DNA from: Pandoraea bronchicola
Lineage (GTDB): Bacteria; Pseudomonadota; Gammaproteobacteria; Burkholderiales; Burkholderiaceae
Assembly (NCBI RefSeq): GCF_902459805.1
Contig: NZ_CABPST010000004.1
Span: 62,001 to 126,000, forward strand
Length of the DNA: 64,000 nucleotides
Direction of reading: 5' to 3'
The notes under the pieces were generated by a model, which made no database searches, had not been told where the DNA came from, and was given only the letters and a program-made list of their open reading frames with translations. Below are positions 15,531-24,050 of the stretch, one piece after another. Numbering within the stretch: the stretch's first letter is position 1; each line of letters starts with the position of its first letter. Made by a program: the position numbers and the translations under genes.

Positions 15531-18500
15531 TCACTCCTCAGTTCGCCCTAGCCCGCCTTTCTCCGCTCCCCTTACCTTGAGGTCTGCGACAAAGAAGACG
15601 ATTGCGACCTCACGACGGCCCTCACTGTAGGTGGCCAAATACCCTCTTGTCTCAAAATCTGGTGGCCCCAAGGGCTCGCAGTCCTTGTACTTGAGACCAG
15701 ATGGCACGTCATTCTCAAGCACATCCCTGACACAGTCGAGAACTGGGCCAAGCTCCTTCGCGTACGAATACGTGACATGAAAGTAGATGTCGCAGACGCC
15801 GTAGTTCAGGAGCTTGTCGAAGTGCGACTTGATGTTGCTGCGGTCGACTCCGTGGCACACAAGTGCTTCATAAATGGTTAGCTCGTGGTTAGATACCAGA
15901 ACGACCGCGTCCCGTTCCCCAGGATTGCCGTTAGGTGTTGCTCCACCGAGAGACTGGTCATTCACGCCCCAAGTCGTCACTTCGAGCGATGCTCGAAGCA
16001 CAGCCCGCACGGCACTGTTGAGGTCATTTTCAAAGCGTCGCTCGTCGGCCTGATTCCCTCTATCACGAAGCATGGCGGCCATCTGTTGAAGCGTCGATAC
16101 AGCCCGCGACACCTGCCGCATGAGATAACGTCGAAACCCGCCCCCGGCGGGACCAAGAACGTCACCAACTTGAGTAGGCGACAACTGACTAAGTTGCTGC
16201 AACGCTGCCCGAATATGCACAATCGAGTCGATGGTGTCCGACGCCGAGGTGACGTTCGGCACCGCTTTACCGGCCTGAAAATCGCGCTTAAGGGCACCAA
16301 ATTGCTCGGTTTCACCGAATTCCGCAATTGCAGCATCTAGCAGCGCCATTGCCTCGTCACTCAACCCCATTTCTGATTTTGCGAGTATCGCAACTAGTTC
16401 GACGTTTGAACTCCGCACCTCGCGGCGATGGGCGGAGACGCTTTCTAACGCCTCATTCGGCCGGCACAACGCCAGCAAAAGCATCCCTCGATTGGCGAGC
16501 AAGTTACTGCGAGCAGCGCTCGCATCAGCAGCTACGAATGCGTTGATTTCTGCAAGCAAGCCTTCCCCTGCCACCTTGCTCTCACCTATCAACGGATTTA
16601 AGGTTGGCCCCAAAATCTGATGAATTGCAACTGCGAAGACATTCTCCTGATACACCGGTGCAGCATCTGGACTTGCTGCAAGACGACGCAGCACATGTCC
16701 CGCGCCTGTTAAATCGCCATTTGGCCGAAGGAGCTGGGACGTGGCTCCATAGAAGTCCAAGTAGTTCTGAGCTTGACGCTTCGCGCCATCATCGAGAGTT
16801 GACGGGACCACAGCCGCATCGAGTGACGGCCAGTCTTTCTCATTGAGAAGAAGTCTAAGCTCGAGGTTGAACAGGCTAAGCCGAAATTCCGATGGTGCAC
16901 GGTTCAAGTCTTCATGGATGTCGCCTAGATGCTCCCGAGCAAGTGCGTACTCGCCTGCAACCAAAAGCGCCTCAATACGACGCTCAAGTTCCGGCCACGT
17001 CCAGAACTCTGACGCCTCTCCCGGCGTCAACTGCCGCAACCTTGCCTGGATGCCAGATTTCGCTGCAGCGGGGAGATGTTTACACAACTCGGCAAGTAGG
17101 ACCGGGTCGTCAGATACAGCCAGCGCTTGCAACAAAGTGTCTCGATGATGGTCGCTTACCCGACGCAACGCAGCCGCCAAATCAAATGCAGGCGAACCGT
17201 CCTCTCGCGTCAGGCTTCGACTTGGGCTGTACCTGTCCGTAATCGCTGCGACTCGCCCCTTCTCGGAATGCTCGACGGCACTGAGCAAGATGAGCTTTCG
17301 CAGAGCGTCGATGAGCTCAGTCGGCACTCGTTCGTTTGGCCAGCCTGCGACGGCACGCGCGAGAAGCCGCACGTGCACTCTCAAGGTACGAGCAATTGAA
17401 TGGCGGAGAGCTGGAATATCCTCGTTCGAGGCAGATGCCAGCAGCTTCGCACTGTCGAACGGAATTAGCAGTTCGTCGCGGTTGACCAAGGTCTGAGCGA
17501 ACGCAGAAGTGACTAAGCGCGCCGCGAGCTCCGGGGGCAGGCTCGGCGCGTCAGTCCAGTCGAGTTGCATCTTACGCGCAAACTGCGAATACAGCGTGAC
17601 TATAGGGAGAGTATCGACATCCGAAGCTCTTGAGAGGCATTCAAGGGCGACGAGCACGCCCATGAAGCGCGCCCTAGGCACGTTATCTTCATGCTCCGCT
17701 TGTCCTATCAGATGCAGCAGTATCTCGGCCTGAAGCTCCCGGTTTGCCGTTCCGACCATCGCGAGAATCTGACGTCCAATGGGTTTCCTTGAGTCTGCAA
17801 CAGCGTGCGCGCGACCTGTGCCAGCGGCATAACACCATGTGACCAGCGATGCACAATCTTCGGGAGCAAGAACCCCCTTCTCAAAATGGTAAGCCACGAG
17901 CGAGAGCGCGTCTTGGACGGCAAACGCCTTAGCCTGCGCGTCACGACTCACATGGCGGTCGCTATACCGCCCGACTGGTGGCCTCCCTTCGATGGTCAAT
18001 TTTGCAGCCAAGCATGCCGTGCGCGGCTGCATGAGCATATCTACCAAGAGCTCTGGCGCGGCATTTACGCGGAACAAAAGGTTTTGCAGCGCCATCGGAT
18101 GATCGGCCGCAAATGACAGAATCTTCGCGCGAGCGTCCGTAACTCCTGGGCCGATGTTGGTCTCTTCCAGCTCGGAGCAAAGCAAATCAAACGCAAAGCT
18201 AACCGTGCTGGACCCAACGCGCCCCATAATGAGATGCTCAACGTCGAGCAACGACAGCCAATCGTGCCGGAACACTAGTGTGGATGGCGCCGCTTTAGCT
18301 ACACCTCTAAGGTACAGTTGCTCCGCCGGAATCGAAAATGTCCGTATGAGCACGTCGGCAAAGCGTGGAGTGTCCTCTTCCCAATCTAGCCACAATGATT
18401 GACGTTCCAAAACTCGATGCGCCGCCTCTCTGCAAAGTCGCATCGCAGTTTCTCCCCAATGGACGTTCCATCGGCAAACACCGAGAACGCAACACCACGC

Positions 18501-19196
18501 AGACCACTCCAAGAATGCTCTATCGACGGCATCAGTGTCAGCGACTGGCAATTCCGAAAAATCACGGCTTACGCAGTCCTCACAAGTGAGGTCTTGCCCG
18601 GCACCGTTGATAGCAACTGCCTCACTTGGCTGTGACATAGGGCATCGCAACTCCCATAGCCGGCTCGCGAGCCAATGGGGATTTCGTGTCGGAATACGCG
18701 TTTTAAGCCATCCTTCTGCCAATATTCTGGCTGCCAGCTCTTGCATGTCGGGTGGTATGACCACAGGCTTTGCAACAAGGCGCGGCTTACTTAGCGTTAA
18801 GAGGAACGCCTTTGTACTCGGACTTGGGTAGCTAACGCGTGAAGCCGCGCCCATAGGCACACTTTGCATAAGCCAGCGCGCTCCGTCGAAGAACACCCAA
18901 CCTAGGTCCTTCAGCTCCTTGAATGTGGGCGCAGCGTCGGCGATGCGCTCCTCTGATTCGTCCCAAGACTTTGCGAGGTCCAGTGCGCCGCCAGAATATT
19001 CCAATCGGTAATACTGAGCGAGGCGGAGGAGACTCAACTCGTCGACTAATCCATCCCTCTCAATAATGGAAGGTTGCTCGTTCGACCACGACAGCCATCT
19101 TTTGAACGACTGCCTCAGTTCCTGGCGAACTTCCAGCGGTCTCCACATCCCTTCGAGCGGACGCATCGCTTCGACCTGTGTCACGACTTCCCCCAT
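15531..19196 (-). CDS. large helical-repeat protein, candidate defence effector with a nuclease-like C-terminus
   Basis: A 1221-residue protein that I do not recognise. Most of it (about 250-1000) is alpha-helical and repeat-like, with TPR-style pairs such as GEYALAREHLGDIHEDL and RGMLLLALCRPNEALESV. There is no Walker motif. Near the C-terminus, after a helix with FENDLNSAVRAVL, comes GERDAVVLVSNHELTIYEAL, which resembles the D...E-x-K core of restriction-like nucleases but with Leu where Lys is expected. It is transcribed alone. A 12-mer from the XRE operator lies 18-29 bp upstream of its start and a 7-bp ATTTGGC/GCCAAAT dyad surrounds it. Size, location in a defence cluster and likely repression suggest a toxic sensor/effector; that is inference. 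Confidence 0.8.
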   Translation of the reverse strand: MGEVVTQVEAMRPLEGMWRPLEVRQELRQSFKRWLSWSNEQPSIIERDGLVDELSLLRLAQYYRLEYSGGALDLAKSWDESEERIADAAPTFKELKDLGWVFFDGARWLMQSVPMGAASRVSYPSPSTKAFLLTLSKPRLVAKPVVIPPDMQELAARILAEGWLKTRIPTRNPHWLASRLWELRCPMSQPSEAVAINGAGQDLTCEDCVSRDFSELPVADTDAVDRAFLEWSAWCCVLGVCRWNVHWGETAMRLCREAAHRVLERQSLWLDWEEDTPRFADVLIRTFSIPAEQLYLRGVAKAAPSTLVFRHDWLSLLDVEHLIMGRVGSSTVSFAFDLLCSELEETNIGPGVTDARAKILSFAADHPMALQNLLFRVNAAPELLVDMLMQPRTACLAAKLTIEGRPPVGRYSDRHVSRDAQAKAFAVQDALSLVAYHFEKGVLAPEDCASLVTWCYAAGTGRAHAVADSRKPIGRQILAMVGTANRELQAEILLHLIGQAEHEDNVPRARFMGVLVALECLSRASDVDTLPIVTLYSQFARKMQLDWTDAPSLPPELAARLVTSAFAQTLVNRDELLIPFDSAKLLASASNEDIPALRHSIARTLRVHVRLLARAVAGWPNERVPTELIDALRKLILLSAVEHSEKGRVAAITDRYSPSRSLTREDGSPAFDLAAALRRVSDHHRDTLLQALAVSDDPVLLAELCKHLPAAAKSGIQARLRQLTPGEASEFWTWPELERRIEALLVAGEYALAREHLGDIHEDLNRAPSEFRLSLFNLELRLLLNEKDWPSLDAAVVPSTLDDGAKRQAQNYLDFYGATSQLLRPNGDLTGAGHVLRRLAASPDAAPVYQENVFAVAIHQILGPTLNPLIGESKVAGEGLLAEINAFVAADASAARSNLLANRGMLLLALCRPNEALESVSAHRREVRSSNVELVAILAKSEMGLSDEAMALLDAAIAEFGETEQFGALKRDFQAGKAVPNVTSASDTIDSIVHIRAALQQLSQLSPTQVGDVLGPAGGGFRRYLMRQVSRAVSTLQQMAAMLRDRGNQADERRFENDLNSAVRAVLRASLEVTTWGVNDQSLGGATPNGNPGERDAVVLVSNHELTIYEALVCHGVDRSNIKSHFDKLLNYGVCDIYFHVTYSYAKELGPVLDCVRDVLENDVPSGLKYKDCEPLGPPDFETRGYLATYSEGRREVAIVFFVADLKVRGAEKGGLGRTEE

Positions 19197-19209
19197 CGAA
19201 TACTTTTTT

Positions 19210-19247
19210 ATTTGGCAATTCTACGTAAGGCCATTGTTTAGCCAAAT
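19210..19247. promoter_or_regulatory. candidate XRE operator upstream of the 1221-residue gene
   Basis: GGCAATTCTACG (19214-19225) is identical to 14811-14822 in the XRE operator. It sits inside a larger inverted repeat ATTTGGC (19210-19216) / GCCAAAT (19241-19247). The position, 18 bp upstream of the minus-strand start at 19196, fits a repressor site. Confidence 0.5.
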
Positions 19248-19480
19248 AGCACAAACACTTTCCTTACCCCGGAGTTCCGCCGTTCTTTAGTAATACTCGT
19301 CCACAGACGTACCCGACCGGAGAGAGAAATCGTGAACGCAGCGATTATCGATGCGAAACCAGCGCTACTGCGCCCTTCCTCGTCTCATTTGCACTATACG
19401 GTGGGCGAGCAACTCTTCACCCGCATTTCATCCCCCTGAATAGTACCTGCACCACGGCCGCCTTCCAATTTCAAGGGAGG

Positions 19481-21475
19481 ATGACCATGCGAGAAAATTC
19501 CAAATACGAATCAAATAGTTACGGAATCCGCAGGTATTTCACTCCGTCGTCTATAACTGCCTCGCAGACGTCGAAAAGGAAGGAAGTGCGAGCCCGTAAG
19601 CGACGCATGACACCTTTGACTTACAAAGACCTGACTGATGAACAGGCACGCCAAGTGCAGTTGCATAAGGTGAACGAGCAAACCGCGGCCAATCGAGCCA
19701 CTGCTCTCCGGAAATTCCTGAGCGCAAATAAAGTTGGATTTGAAGACGTGGTGGGTCCTGAAATGCGTGAACGCTTTCCGGATGCTATTGAGCGGTTCAT
19801 TAAGACGCTACAAGATGAAGGGCGAACTCCTCGAGCCATCTCCAACACGCGAGCAGCACTGCGGCCATGGCGAGATGCTGTTATTCATCACGACACCATA
19901 GTGGCAGTCGAGCAACGCGTAGGAACGCCGTTCGTTCTGGCGCTGAAAGGTGTTCTCGGAGACCTCCCTGTCGGGCGAGTCGCAAAGCAGGCGGGAATCC
20001 CCTCCGACATGCTTCGAGGTTGGCTGATTGGGAAGCAGCCTCGGGGAAGCAACGCCCAATACATCCTCCGGTTCGAACGGTTCTTTGGCCTGGAACACGA
20101 GAGTATGGTCGTCTTGGCCGGAGTGCGGCAGAAGGGTCAACGGACCGCATCTGACCTTCGGCCCGCAGAGAATCAATACAACGGAAGGATGTTCGCTTTG
20201 ACTCGGCAGCCGTACTGTGCCAAACCCAGCGAAAATTCACCGCTTCGAAAACAATGGTACGACTACGTCAGATACAAGACATCTGCGGTCCCTATGCTGA
20301 AACGGACCAAGCGTGGAAAGTGGCGCATTTCGCCATGTCCGGTGCACCCGGAGACCGACGCCAACTGGTGGGCTTTCCTTGACGGAAAGGAAGTCGCTAG
20401 CGCACGAATTGCTTGGGCTGGTGTTTCATCGTACCTAGGATGGTTGGCACTCCCCGAGGAAAGTGGAGGAAAGAACATCCCCGCGGACCAACTGCAAACG
20501 CTCGCCTGGCTCACTGCGCCTGAGTTTCTCGAATCCTATTTGGATTGGATGAAAGAACGAATTGGAGTGCGGAATCAGAAGACCACTCAATTTCTCGCGT
20601 TCATTGCCTCGCTTGTTCGACCGAAATTTGGCTATCTTTGGCAATCTGAGAAACTCTTGACCACCCTACCTGGGGCGTACTCGTCCGACACTTGGCAAGC
20701 GCTCTGTGAGCGCCAACTGGAACTAACCGAGCAACTAACATCGGCTTACCATGGTGAAATTGAAGTATCTCGAGATTCGTTCGAACCCATACGGTCCATC
20801 GTACAGTTGTCACAGCCGATGGAAGCGATGGTCGACATGATTGCACGCATGAGAGCTAATCGGCCCGTCGGCGGCGCACCGTCAATCGCTGCGCTCTGGT
20901 CACGCGACATGGCCCTCATCAAGCTGCTTCTCTCGAATCCTCTGCGAAAGCGGAACGTTGCCCACTTGACTTGGCGCGCGGACAACACTGGCGAGTTGTA
21001 TCAACGTGGGGATGGTTCATGGTGGATTCGTATCCCAAAGTCAAAGTTCAAGAACAGGAACGGTGCGGCCGGAGACTCGGTCTACGACTGCGGGGTCCAG
21101 CAATCTGCATGGAGGGACATCGAGAGCTACCTTCTCGTTCACCGTCCCGTATTGCTGCAATTCCCATCAGATTTGGTCTTTCTGACCAGAGTGGAGCGAG
21201 GTGCGACCTCGCACCGCCCGTGGGAACAGCTTGGCGCGCAAGTGCACACGTTAACGGCGCGCTACATTCCGGAAAGTGGAGGCTTTGGTGTCCACGCGTT
21301 TCGACACATTGTCGCGACGTCCATCCTGAAAGCCGATGGTGGAACCCATAAGACTGCCGCACGAGTGCTGAATGACCGTGTAGCCACCGTTGAAAAACAC
21401 TACGACGGATTGACAAGCAATGATGGCACCGAACAGATGACCCGACTGCTCAACGCACAGTTCAGCAGGATGTGA
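19481..21475 (+). CDS. large tyrosine-recombinase-like protein
   Basis: 664 residues, much longer than a standard integrase. The C-terminal third has the fold markers: Arg in LSNPLRKRNVAHLTW, HAFRHIVATSIL (H-x-x-R) and the tyrosine in VEKHYDGL. The second catalytic His, normally in an LGH context, is replaced (ARVLNDRVATVEKHY). The N-terminal 300 residues include a SAM-like core-binding domain (NRATALRKFLSANK, FIKTLQDEGRTPRAISN) and an inserted helix-turn-helix-like GRVAKQAGIPSDMLRGWLIG. Start ATG 19481 follows GGGAGG. It is divergent from the 1221-residue gene and ends at a strong hairpin. Similar long recombinase-like proteins occur in defence islands. It is unlikely to be the island integrase, which is at 28411. 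Confidence 0.82.
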   Translation: MTMRENSKYESNSYGIRRYFTPSSITASQTSKRKEVRARKRRMTPLTYKDLTDEQARQVQLHKVNEQTAANRATALRKFLSANKVGFEDVVGPEMRERFPDAIERFIKTLQDEGRTPRAISNTRAALRPWRDAVIHHDTIVAVEQRVGTPFVLALKGVLGDLPVGRVAKQAGIPSDMLRGWLIGKQPRGSNAQYILRFERFFGLEHESMVVLAGVRQKGQRTASDLRPAENQYNGRMFALTRQPYCAKPSENSPLRKQWYDYVRYKTSAVPMLKRTKRGKWRISPCPVHPETDANWWAFLDGKEVASARIAWAGVSSYLGWLALPEESGGKNIPADQLQTLAWLTAPEFLESYLDWMKERIGVRNQKTTQFLAFIASLVRPKFGYLWQSEKLLTTLPGAYSSDTWQALCERQLELTEQLTSAYHGEIEVSRDSFEPIRSIVQLSQPMEAMVDMIARMRANRPVGGAPSIAALWSRDMALIKLLLSNPLRKRNVAHLTWRADNTGELYQRGDGSWWIRIPKSKFKNRNGAAGDSVYDCGVQQSAWRDIESYLLVHRPVLLQFPSDLVFLTRVERGATSHRPWEQLGAQVHTLTARYIPESGGFGVHAFRHIVATSILKADGGTHKTAARVLNDRVATVEKHYDGLTSNDGTEQMTRLLNAQFSRM

Positions 21476-21500
21476 GTCCTAAGCAGATAGCGAATTCTCC

Positions 21501-21528
21501 AAAGTGCCCGGCATTGTCCGGGCACTTT
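21501..21528. terminator. bidirectional hairpin terminator
   Basis: AAAGTGCCCGG (21501-21511) pairs perfectly with CCGGGCACTTT (21518-21528) across the loop CATTGT. The 11-bp stem, with A3/T3 at the ends, lies between two convergent genes ending at 21475 and 21560 and would serve both. Confidence 0.8.
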
Positions 21529-21559
21529 GCATGAGCGGCATGAGGCCACTACTCCTCCC

Positions 21560-23560
21560 TCAACGGTCGAACCACTCTTGTGGGATTAGCCCGTCGCCTT
21601 CACTCTTCCACGCGGCAACCGGGTTCATGTGCTTCACGCTTCCCCAGATGGACATGTCAGCATGTTCAACGACGATAATCTGATATTTGAACTTAGCACG
21701 TTCGATTCCGCGCGTTAGGGCTTGGAATATGCAACGGGTATCGTCAATATCTGCGTCCCGGAACCCGCGGAGGCCCTCGGCCTGGTCGTCGTGTTCATCA
21801 AGGAGGTTGCCCCCCGAATGGGCGCTTGGAAAGAAAACTTGGCTCGGTTGGTCAATGGCGAGAAAACTGAAGACGGGACCGCTTACACGTTCTGGTTTGG
21901 TGAAAAACTCATGCAATGCTAGAAATGTCGATACGTGATACGCCATCCAGTTCGCGCCACTACCAATTTCCCAAAGATAGTCTCTATGGGGGTCGGTGAC
22001 TCGTGAAAACGTCAACGTCAGTTCTTTCTGGTCAAGTTCGACGGTTGCGGTCGACTTGAGGTCGAACCATCGCGCATAGCCTTTGATTAGCGCACCTAGT
22101 TCTGTGGCAACTTCTCTCTGACGGGCCTCGCGACCGGAATTTCGGAAATACTCGTCCAACAGGGCCAGTTTTCTCTCAGCGTCCCCGACGCTTTTTCCTA
22201 GGTCATCGTCGCCCGCCAACGTCTCCAGTGCCCCCAGAAGACTCTGCAATTTCCCGAGGAATACGTACACTCGACCGAGAGAATCAGCTGGCATTGAGGT
22301 TTTGGACTCAAGACTAAGTCGGTACATGCGGGCCTTGTGAAGTACATCCTCAGCCTTAGTGAGGTTCTTTCCCAGAGCTTCCATCTGACGGTCGACAATC
22401 GGTCCCTCAAGCAGAGCGGTTGACATTCGTGTCAGGCCATCAAGCTTCTCCTCAAGACCACTTAGTACATAGTGGTTGTGATTGGTCTCCGAGCCGCACA
22501 CGACACATGACTCGTCTTTCACCAAGCTACGCTGAAGCCAATCGAGGTTGATGACACGAATCCTTTCGTCGTTCACCGCGTCAGTAAGCCTTTTGGCCCG
22601 TTCTGATAGTCCGCGATAGTCGCGCAATTCCTGTGCCAAGTCGTCCACTTCTCTCTGGGCTGCCTCCTCCTGCTCAATCGCCTCATTGAAGAGTTCATTT
22701 GAGAAGCCGCGTTGCGTTGCACGCAGTCGTTGTGCTAGATGCCCCGAAATGTACGCCGCATTAAGCGCCTTTAGAGACGTTACGCACCCATCAAGGGACG
22801 TGTCACCTCCCTTATTTGACAGCCCCAATTCTACTGATTCGTTCCAGAGCGCCATGACATCAATTTGCCACGACGAGAAGGCGACCTCACGACTCCTCTG
22901 CTCCTTATGAAGGGCATCAAGACGCTTCACGAGTCTCGTGCGCTCCCGCGTCTTCTGCAAGTACTCGGCGTCGACGATGCCAAGCGCGTATGGCAATACG
23001 CGCTTGAACTTGTCCTTATGTTCATAAGTATCAGTCTTATAAAAGAGAACATTTGGATTTGCGACGATATGCTGAGGAAGGAAGTTGAACGCGGCCAAAT
23101 CTCGATATGAGGGAGGATTTTCCGCATTTTCAGCATCTTCGTCGTCAACCAGCGACATGTTGGTAACGCGTGCGATGCGATTGAACTCATCCCTAAATTG
23201 AGGCGGGGTGTGTGTTGCTTTGATTTGTGTTGGCAAAGGAGCGTCGCCGCCATCGAGCATCACTATAAAAAATTCGCCACTACCAAAGCTATTTGGGGGA
23301 GTGCGACGTCCAACCAACATCCAGGTACCACGAATCCTAATTTTTAGACCGAACCACTCAGTCTTTTGGCGAATTTCCCCAACAGGTATGGTGCATCGCC
23401 TCGCACCTAGGCAGTAGTCAATGATGGCAAGAATCGACGACTTTCCGGTTCGACTGCGTCCGTGAATAACATTGACTTTGTCTTCTTCGAACTCTAGCGT
23501 GCGAATCTGGAAACGTTGACTTTTGGGCCAAAGAATCAGTTGCGAAATGAAGAATTGCAT
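21560..23560 (-). CDS. ABC-3C system ATPase, DUF3732 (SMC/RecN-like)
   Basis: A 666-residue ABC-type ATPase with the SMC-like plan. Walker A HGRSRTGKSS is at 33-42. Long coiled coils (about 210-480) enclose a zinc-hook-like CVVCGS. The DUF3732 hallmark FLAIDQPSQVFFP gives the Walker B region. Start MQFFISQLIL at 23560 is one base after the stop of the middle-component gene; a longer frame beginning at 23833 would overlap that gene by 270 bases and is rejected. In ABC three-component systems this ATPase works with a middle component and a CTD protein to sense invading DNA and release an effector. It is the last gene of the operon. Confidence 0.88.
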   Translation of the reverse strand: MQFFISQLILWPKSQRFQIRTLEFEEDKVNVIHGRSRTGKSSILAIIDYCLGARRCTIPVGEIRQKTEWFGLKIRIRGTWMLVGRRTPPNSFGSGEFFIVMLDGGDAPLPTQIKATHTPPQFRDEFNRIARVTNMSLVDDEDAENAENPPSYRDLAAFNFLPQHIVANPNVLFYKTDTYEHKDKFKRVLPYALGIVDAEYLQKTRERTRLVKRLDALHKEQRSREVAFSSWQIDVMALWNESVELGLSNKGGDTSLDGCVTSLKALNAAYISGHLAQRLRATQRGFSNELFNEAIEQEEAAQREVDDLAQELRDYRGLSERAKRLTDAVNDERIRVINLDWLQRSLVKDESCVVCGSETNHNHYVLSGLEEKLDGLTRMSTALLEGPIVDRQMEALGKNLTKAEDVLHKARMYRLSLESKTSMPADSLGRVYVFLGKLQSLLGALETLAGDDDLGKSVGDAERKLALLDEYFRNSGREARQREVATELGALIKGYARWFDLKSTATVELDQKELTLTFSRVTDPHRDYLWEIGSGANWMAYHVSTFLALHEFFTKPERVSGPVFSFLAIDQPSQVFFPSAHSGGNLLDEHDDQAEGLRGFRDADIDDTRCIFQALTRGIERAKFKYQIIVVEHADMSIWGSVKHMNPVAAWKSEGDGLIPQEWFDR

Positions 23561-23561
23561 A

Positions 23562-24050
23562 TCAGTGTAGGCCGAGTGCAGCAAAGAGCTCTGCGGGGGA
23601 GAAATCCTTGAACCAGTTCGCGAGACGCAGTACGGCTCCTGACGATTCACTGTCGATGCTCGTCGGACTACTTCCGTGTGGCCACCGTAACGGAGCAAAG
23701 GCAAACGCCCTTTGGTCTGCATCGAAGCGCCTGACGAGAAGCCCTGTTGCGCATGCGATGTTGAGTCCCTGCGCAGAAACAGCCGCATGAGCACTGACCC
23801 TATAGGCCAGTCGCTCAACGATGCGAGGCTCATCAGCTATGACAACACGCAATGGTGTCTGGAAATTTCGACTCCAAATACCTCTGCGGCTAGGACCATG
23901 CCAAACAAGGGGCAAGACGAGCAAGAGCTGCTCGAACGTCGGGTACCGGCTGTTATCCGTGCGCCGCTGGTATTCCTTTGTAAAACTAGCAAGAAGGAAG
24001 CACGCAAGCGCACTGTTGTGGATGAGCGAACGGTCGATATAGCCCGACAT
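23562..24050 (-). CDS. ABC-3C system middle component
   Basis: A 162-residue protein. NSALACFLLASFTKEYQRR, then YPTFEQLLLVLPLVWH and the C-terminal LRLANWFKDFSPAELFAALGL, match the three-component ABC system middle component as I know it: a small helical winged-helix protein bridging ATPase and effector. A near-perfect GGAGG site precedes the ATG at 24050, whose A overlaps the upstream TGA. This strong coupling to the CTD gene, and one base of spacing to the ATPase gene, defines a compact operon. Confidence 0.85.
   Translation of the reverse strand: MSGYIDRSLIHNSALACFLLASFTKEYQRRTDNSRYPTFEQLLLVLPLVWHGPSRRGIWSRNFQTPLRVVIADEPRIVERLAYRVSAHAAVSAQGLNIACATGLLVRRFDADQRAFAFAPLRWPHGSSPTSIDSESSGAVLRLANWFKDFSPAELFAALGLH

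Noticed and set aside
15295-15534. GTG-started 79-codon frame overlapping the stop of the 1221-residue gene
   Set aside because: The overlap looks like translational coupling, but the product is Ser/Arg/Cys-rich with no pattern and no ribosome site. Kept as an unlikely possibility only.
21560-23833. A longer 757-residue version of the DUF3732 ATPase
   Set aside because: The extra 91 residues lie inside the middle-component gene in another frame. The MQFFISQ start at 23560 fits the family and operon spacing.
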